Shown: positions 57,958-64,000 of the stretch, piece by piece | How positions within the stretch are numbered: position 1 is the stretch's first letter | Layout: every line of letters begins with the position of its first letter | Origin: Eudorina sp. 2006-703-Eu-15 | Lineage: Eukaryota; Chlorophyta; Chlorophyceae; Chlamydomonadales; Volvocaceae | Direction: 5' to 3' | Assembly (NCBI GenBank): GCA_003117195.1 | Contig: BDSI01000061.1 | Span: 673,255 to 737,254 of the forward strand | DNA: 64,000 nucleotides | Translations under genes and position numbers: made by a program | The notes under the pieces: generated by a model | What the model saw: the letters and a program-made list of their open reading frames with translations, nothing else | Databases searched by the model: none | Told to the model about the DNA's origin: nothing

Positions 57958-59975
57958 ATGCATTTGCCGGCGATCATTTCTTTATGTCGTGGCTCGACAA
58001 CTTTTTTAGGTGAAGCAACCGCGTTCGCAGCGCCGCTAGCCAGCCTTGGTACAAAAGCTCAAAGCCGTTTGTTACATGCAACTGCTGCGGCTACATCAAA
58101 TGGGCGGCTTCAGGAGCCCCAGCCATCCCCTCGTGGTGTCCCGGCCAAGCTCGGAGGAGACCGCGGTGCTGACCAAGCGTTCCTGCGGAGCCGCTGGCCG
58201 TACCTCTCACTTCTTGGTGTTGGAGCGGCTGCAGCTCTGGCCTACAGGTAAGATCTGCCAAATGTTCCTGTCAAGGCCATCAGCACCGTATCGCGGTTGG
58301 GCCTCGGGCCGAACACTCGATACCTTCAACCGCCGGCCTCCCTCACGGGTGTTGAGGCACAGCCGACACCCCAGGCGAGCCCATCGATACCTTCACACCA
58401 CTGGCCCCTTCATTACTGCGCTGCATCTGGGTTGGCAGGAACCCAGGAAGGCATGATGAGGTGTGGGCGTTTATTGCAACACCGTCCCTGTCCCGCGCAA
58501 ATACAGACGCCTACAGGACGCACCCACGCCGCTGCACTGCCACAACAATTCTCTTCACTTTGGGAGGCCCCCGGGCCCCGAGCGCGGCACTCACCTGCAC
58601 CACCCCCCGTCGCCGCAGGGCCTTCCGAGAGCCGCAGGTGACCCAGCGGGTGTACCTGGACTTTGAGGTGGACGGGCAGCCGGCGGGCCGGGTTGTGGTG
58701 GGGCTTTTCGGCAGGGAGGCGCCACTGACCTGCGAGAACTTCGCATCCTTGGGTGAGAGGGACGGGCAGGCTTGGAGGGGAGGAAGTGGAGGGAGGAGGA
58801 CGTAACAGAGGACGTGGGGGGAACCAGTCGCCGGCTGAGCTGGTCAGGGCCGGGGCACGGGGGCTGGGGGCTGGGAGCTGGGCCCGTGTGCGCTGGGTGC
58901 GAGCAGAGGTGGACGGCGCCCTCCATGTGGGTGAATGGTGGCGTGAAGGCCCGCCCGTCCGACCATACAACCTGCCTGGTTCAGCACCGAACGGCCCAGA
59001 GGCGGCCATTGTGTGCCTCGCTCCTGCGTCCACAATTGCGCCCCGCTGCCCGCGTGTTTAGGTGGGCAGCTCCAGGTGGGCGGGGCGGTGAGGGGGCTGG
59101 AAGACTGGGTTTGGAGTAATGGGGTTTTGAGCCCGCGCGCGCGCCCCCAGCATGTCTGTGGCCCTGACTGACGCCCGTCTGCACGGCTGCGCCCCCCTCG
59201 TCCGTGCCATGATCTGATCTGATCTCGTCTGACCTGACCCGACCCGATCTGATCTGATCTGATCTGATCGATGGATCGGTCTCCGGTGTCACGCCGCAGC
59301 TTCCCACGAGCGCGGGTTCGGCTACCGGGGCTGCCCTGTGCACCGAGTGATGCGCGGCTGGTCGGTGTGGAGCGGCGACGTGACGGCGGGCGACGGCAGC
59401 GGCGGCGTGAGCGTCTTCGGACCCAGCTTCGCCGCGGAAACGCTGGACGTGCGGCACCGGCGGGGCAGCGTGTCCATGGTTCTGGACGAGGAGAACCGGC
59501 TTCGGAGCCAGTGAGTACGGAATTGGATCTTGTGGATTCGGGGGAGGACTGGCGGTGTCGCACCCTGCTCTGCGGCACCGTGGCGCGCGGGGAGGGTGTT
59601 TGGGGTCGGGTTTAGCCGCACGATGGGCCGGAGGTACCGTAGGCGGTCTCCGTGTCCCCGGGGCATGGGCTACGGCTCCCGGGCGCGTACGGTATGTTCT
59701 CAACCCACCTCACAGCACGGCCGCTGGCCAACCTGATTCGTTCAGATTGTTGTTCCGGGTGTGCAAGGCGTTCTAGGTGAAGTCCCTGGCTCAATCCGTG
59801 TGGCTCCGTGCCTTGGGCCCCGACGGCTCGATGCGGGCGTCGCGGGGTCGGGGCGGCCGCTCTATCTAGACGGTTGCCCATAAGGCCCATGCGGCCCTGC
59901 CTGCGTGCGCTCCCCGGGGCTGCTGCAGGTTCTTCTTCACGCTCGTGACGACGCCGGGCCTCGACCGCAAAGCAG
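57958..59975 (+). CDS. Divergent cyclophilin-like protein, 3' end missing from the window
   Basis: Four phase-consistent exons: 57958-58247, 58619-58752, 59300-59510, 59929-59975, followed by a good donor (GTGGGT). The N-terminal ~96 residues have a Ser/Ala/Arg leader and a short hydrophobic stretch (YLSLLGVGAAAALAYR), so an organelle or membrane-anchored location is possible. The fold follows cyclophilin: VYLDFEVDGQPAGRVVVGLF, GFGYRGCPVHRVMRGW, then FFFTLVTTPGLDRKA. The catalytic Arg is kept (157). The Phe and Gln of the active site are both Trp (162, 165), and the Trp of the TPW motif is Gly (222), so isomerase activity is doubtful. Splice positions after the first strand and at GSQ|FF match the lumenal cyclophilin at 25633-29106, but two of its introns are absent. 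The last exon(s) would lie beyond the TAG tract. Confidence 0.72.
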
Positions 59976-60184
59976 GTGGGTCCATGTTCACTAGTTTAAA
60001 ATGGCGGCCGAGGGGCCTGCACAAGGGCCTCTCTCTGGCCTCGTGGAGCGGACGGGTCGCCGTTTGGAATATCAGTTCTAGTGCCAGGGTTAAATAAATG
60101 TAGTTTGTCCCCAAAGGGGAACTATTGCGTCCCCTGTAAGGGAAAAGGGTGTTGTCTGCCTTCACCCTTCAGCGCGTGTGAGAT

Positions 60185-60240
60185 GGGGGGTATAGGACAT
60201 TGGTAGGCATTTTCAAACTGCGCTGCTGCCAGAGCGACGG
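60185..60240 (+). repeat. Intron-end repeat, donor-side copy (second cyclophilin gene)
   Basis: GGGGTATAGGACATTGGTAG then TTCAAACTGCGCTGCTGCCA, 210 nt after the last visible donor. Its presence supports the view that this stretch is still intron. Confidence 0.8.
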
Positions 60241-60491
60241 TTCAACCGGAGAAATTGGTACAGTACCACAGATCGAGATGGGGGGGCGGGCGCCGTCGGG
60301 GCATCCGATGGGGTGTTCGAACCCTTGACTGGCCGAGGCCACCTCGGAAAGGGTACCCTTTCGGTGCGGGTCACCCGCCCGCGAGACTCTCTCGTCGATA
60401 AGAGGGGAGTGGGCGGGCACCATGCACCATGCACCATGGGTGTCCTCTTGACTTGTGTGACGACTGACGAGCGGCCCGGTGGATGCATGAC

Positions 60492-64000
<3,509 letters not shown>

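Noticed and set aside
60300..60400. tRNA gene suggested by a TTCGAAC loop
   Set aside because: Only the loop matches; no D-arm, anticodon arm or acceptor stem can be drawn around it on either strand.

Overview
This window is nuclear DNA of a eukaryote, most likely a GC-rich green alga. The genes are split by many short GT-AG introns, exon codons strongly prefer G or C in third position, introns are full of (CA)n/(TG)n and poly-C/poly-G tracts, one protein has a plastid plus thylakoid (RR-type) targeting leader, and the interstitial telomere-like CCCTAAA units are of plant type. No rRNA, no complete tRNA and no CRISPR array was seen. All gene models below were built by hand from splice sites and reading phase; every junction reported as part of a model is phase-consistent.

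Layout. 1189-8497 (minus): a 12-exon aldo/keto-reductase-fold protein with a coiled-coil N-terminal extension and a damaged catalytic tetrad. 8498-10927: spacer without a supported gene. 10928-14915 (minus): a 12-exon protein with three RRMs, similar in layout to RBM45. 14916-16140: divergent promoter spacer. 16141-23447 (plus): a 12-exon armadillo-type repeat protein of 529 residues. 25633-29106 (plus): an 8-exon thylakoid-lumen cyclophilin. 30685-30964: a terminal exon of an unrecognised gene. 31455-32035: a mobile-element body.

32341-41430 is the most unusual part: a 9.1-kb block bounded by perfect 58-bp inverted repeats. Each arm carries a tandem array of 149-bp units, and the two arrays are related to each other in inverted orientation, so the block resembles a Foldback-type transposon. 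Its core holds a separate ~182-bp tandem array, AT-richer gene-like exons and a duplicated exon. Just outside its right end lies a small nuclease-like reading frame broken by one in-frame stop.

43214-55161 holds three paralogues of a secreted or ER-lumenal beta-propeller glycosidase/glycosyltransferase-like protein (two minus, one plus). They share a five-exon structure with a 15-nt microexon. A cluster of short inverted-repeat elements (termini GTTACAGC...GCTGTAAC) separates the first two copies. 56113-56587 is a possible small two-exon gene. 57958-59975 is the 5' part of a second, catalytically degenerate cyclophilin whose next intron runs into a (TAG)n tract of at least 3.5 kb that reaches the end of the window.

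The genes do not form an operon-like functional unit. The recurring theme is repeats: introns of at least four different genes carry related short sequences whose orientation follows the gene and the nearest splice site, which suggests that many introns here derive from, or were colonised by, one inverted-repeat element family.
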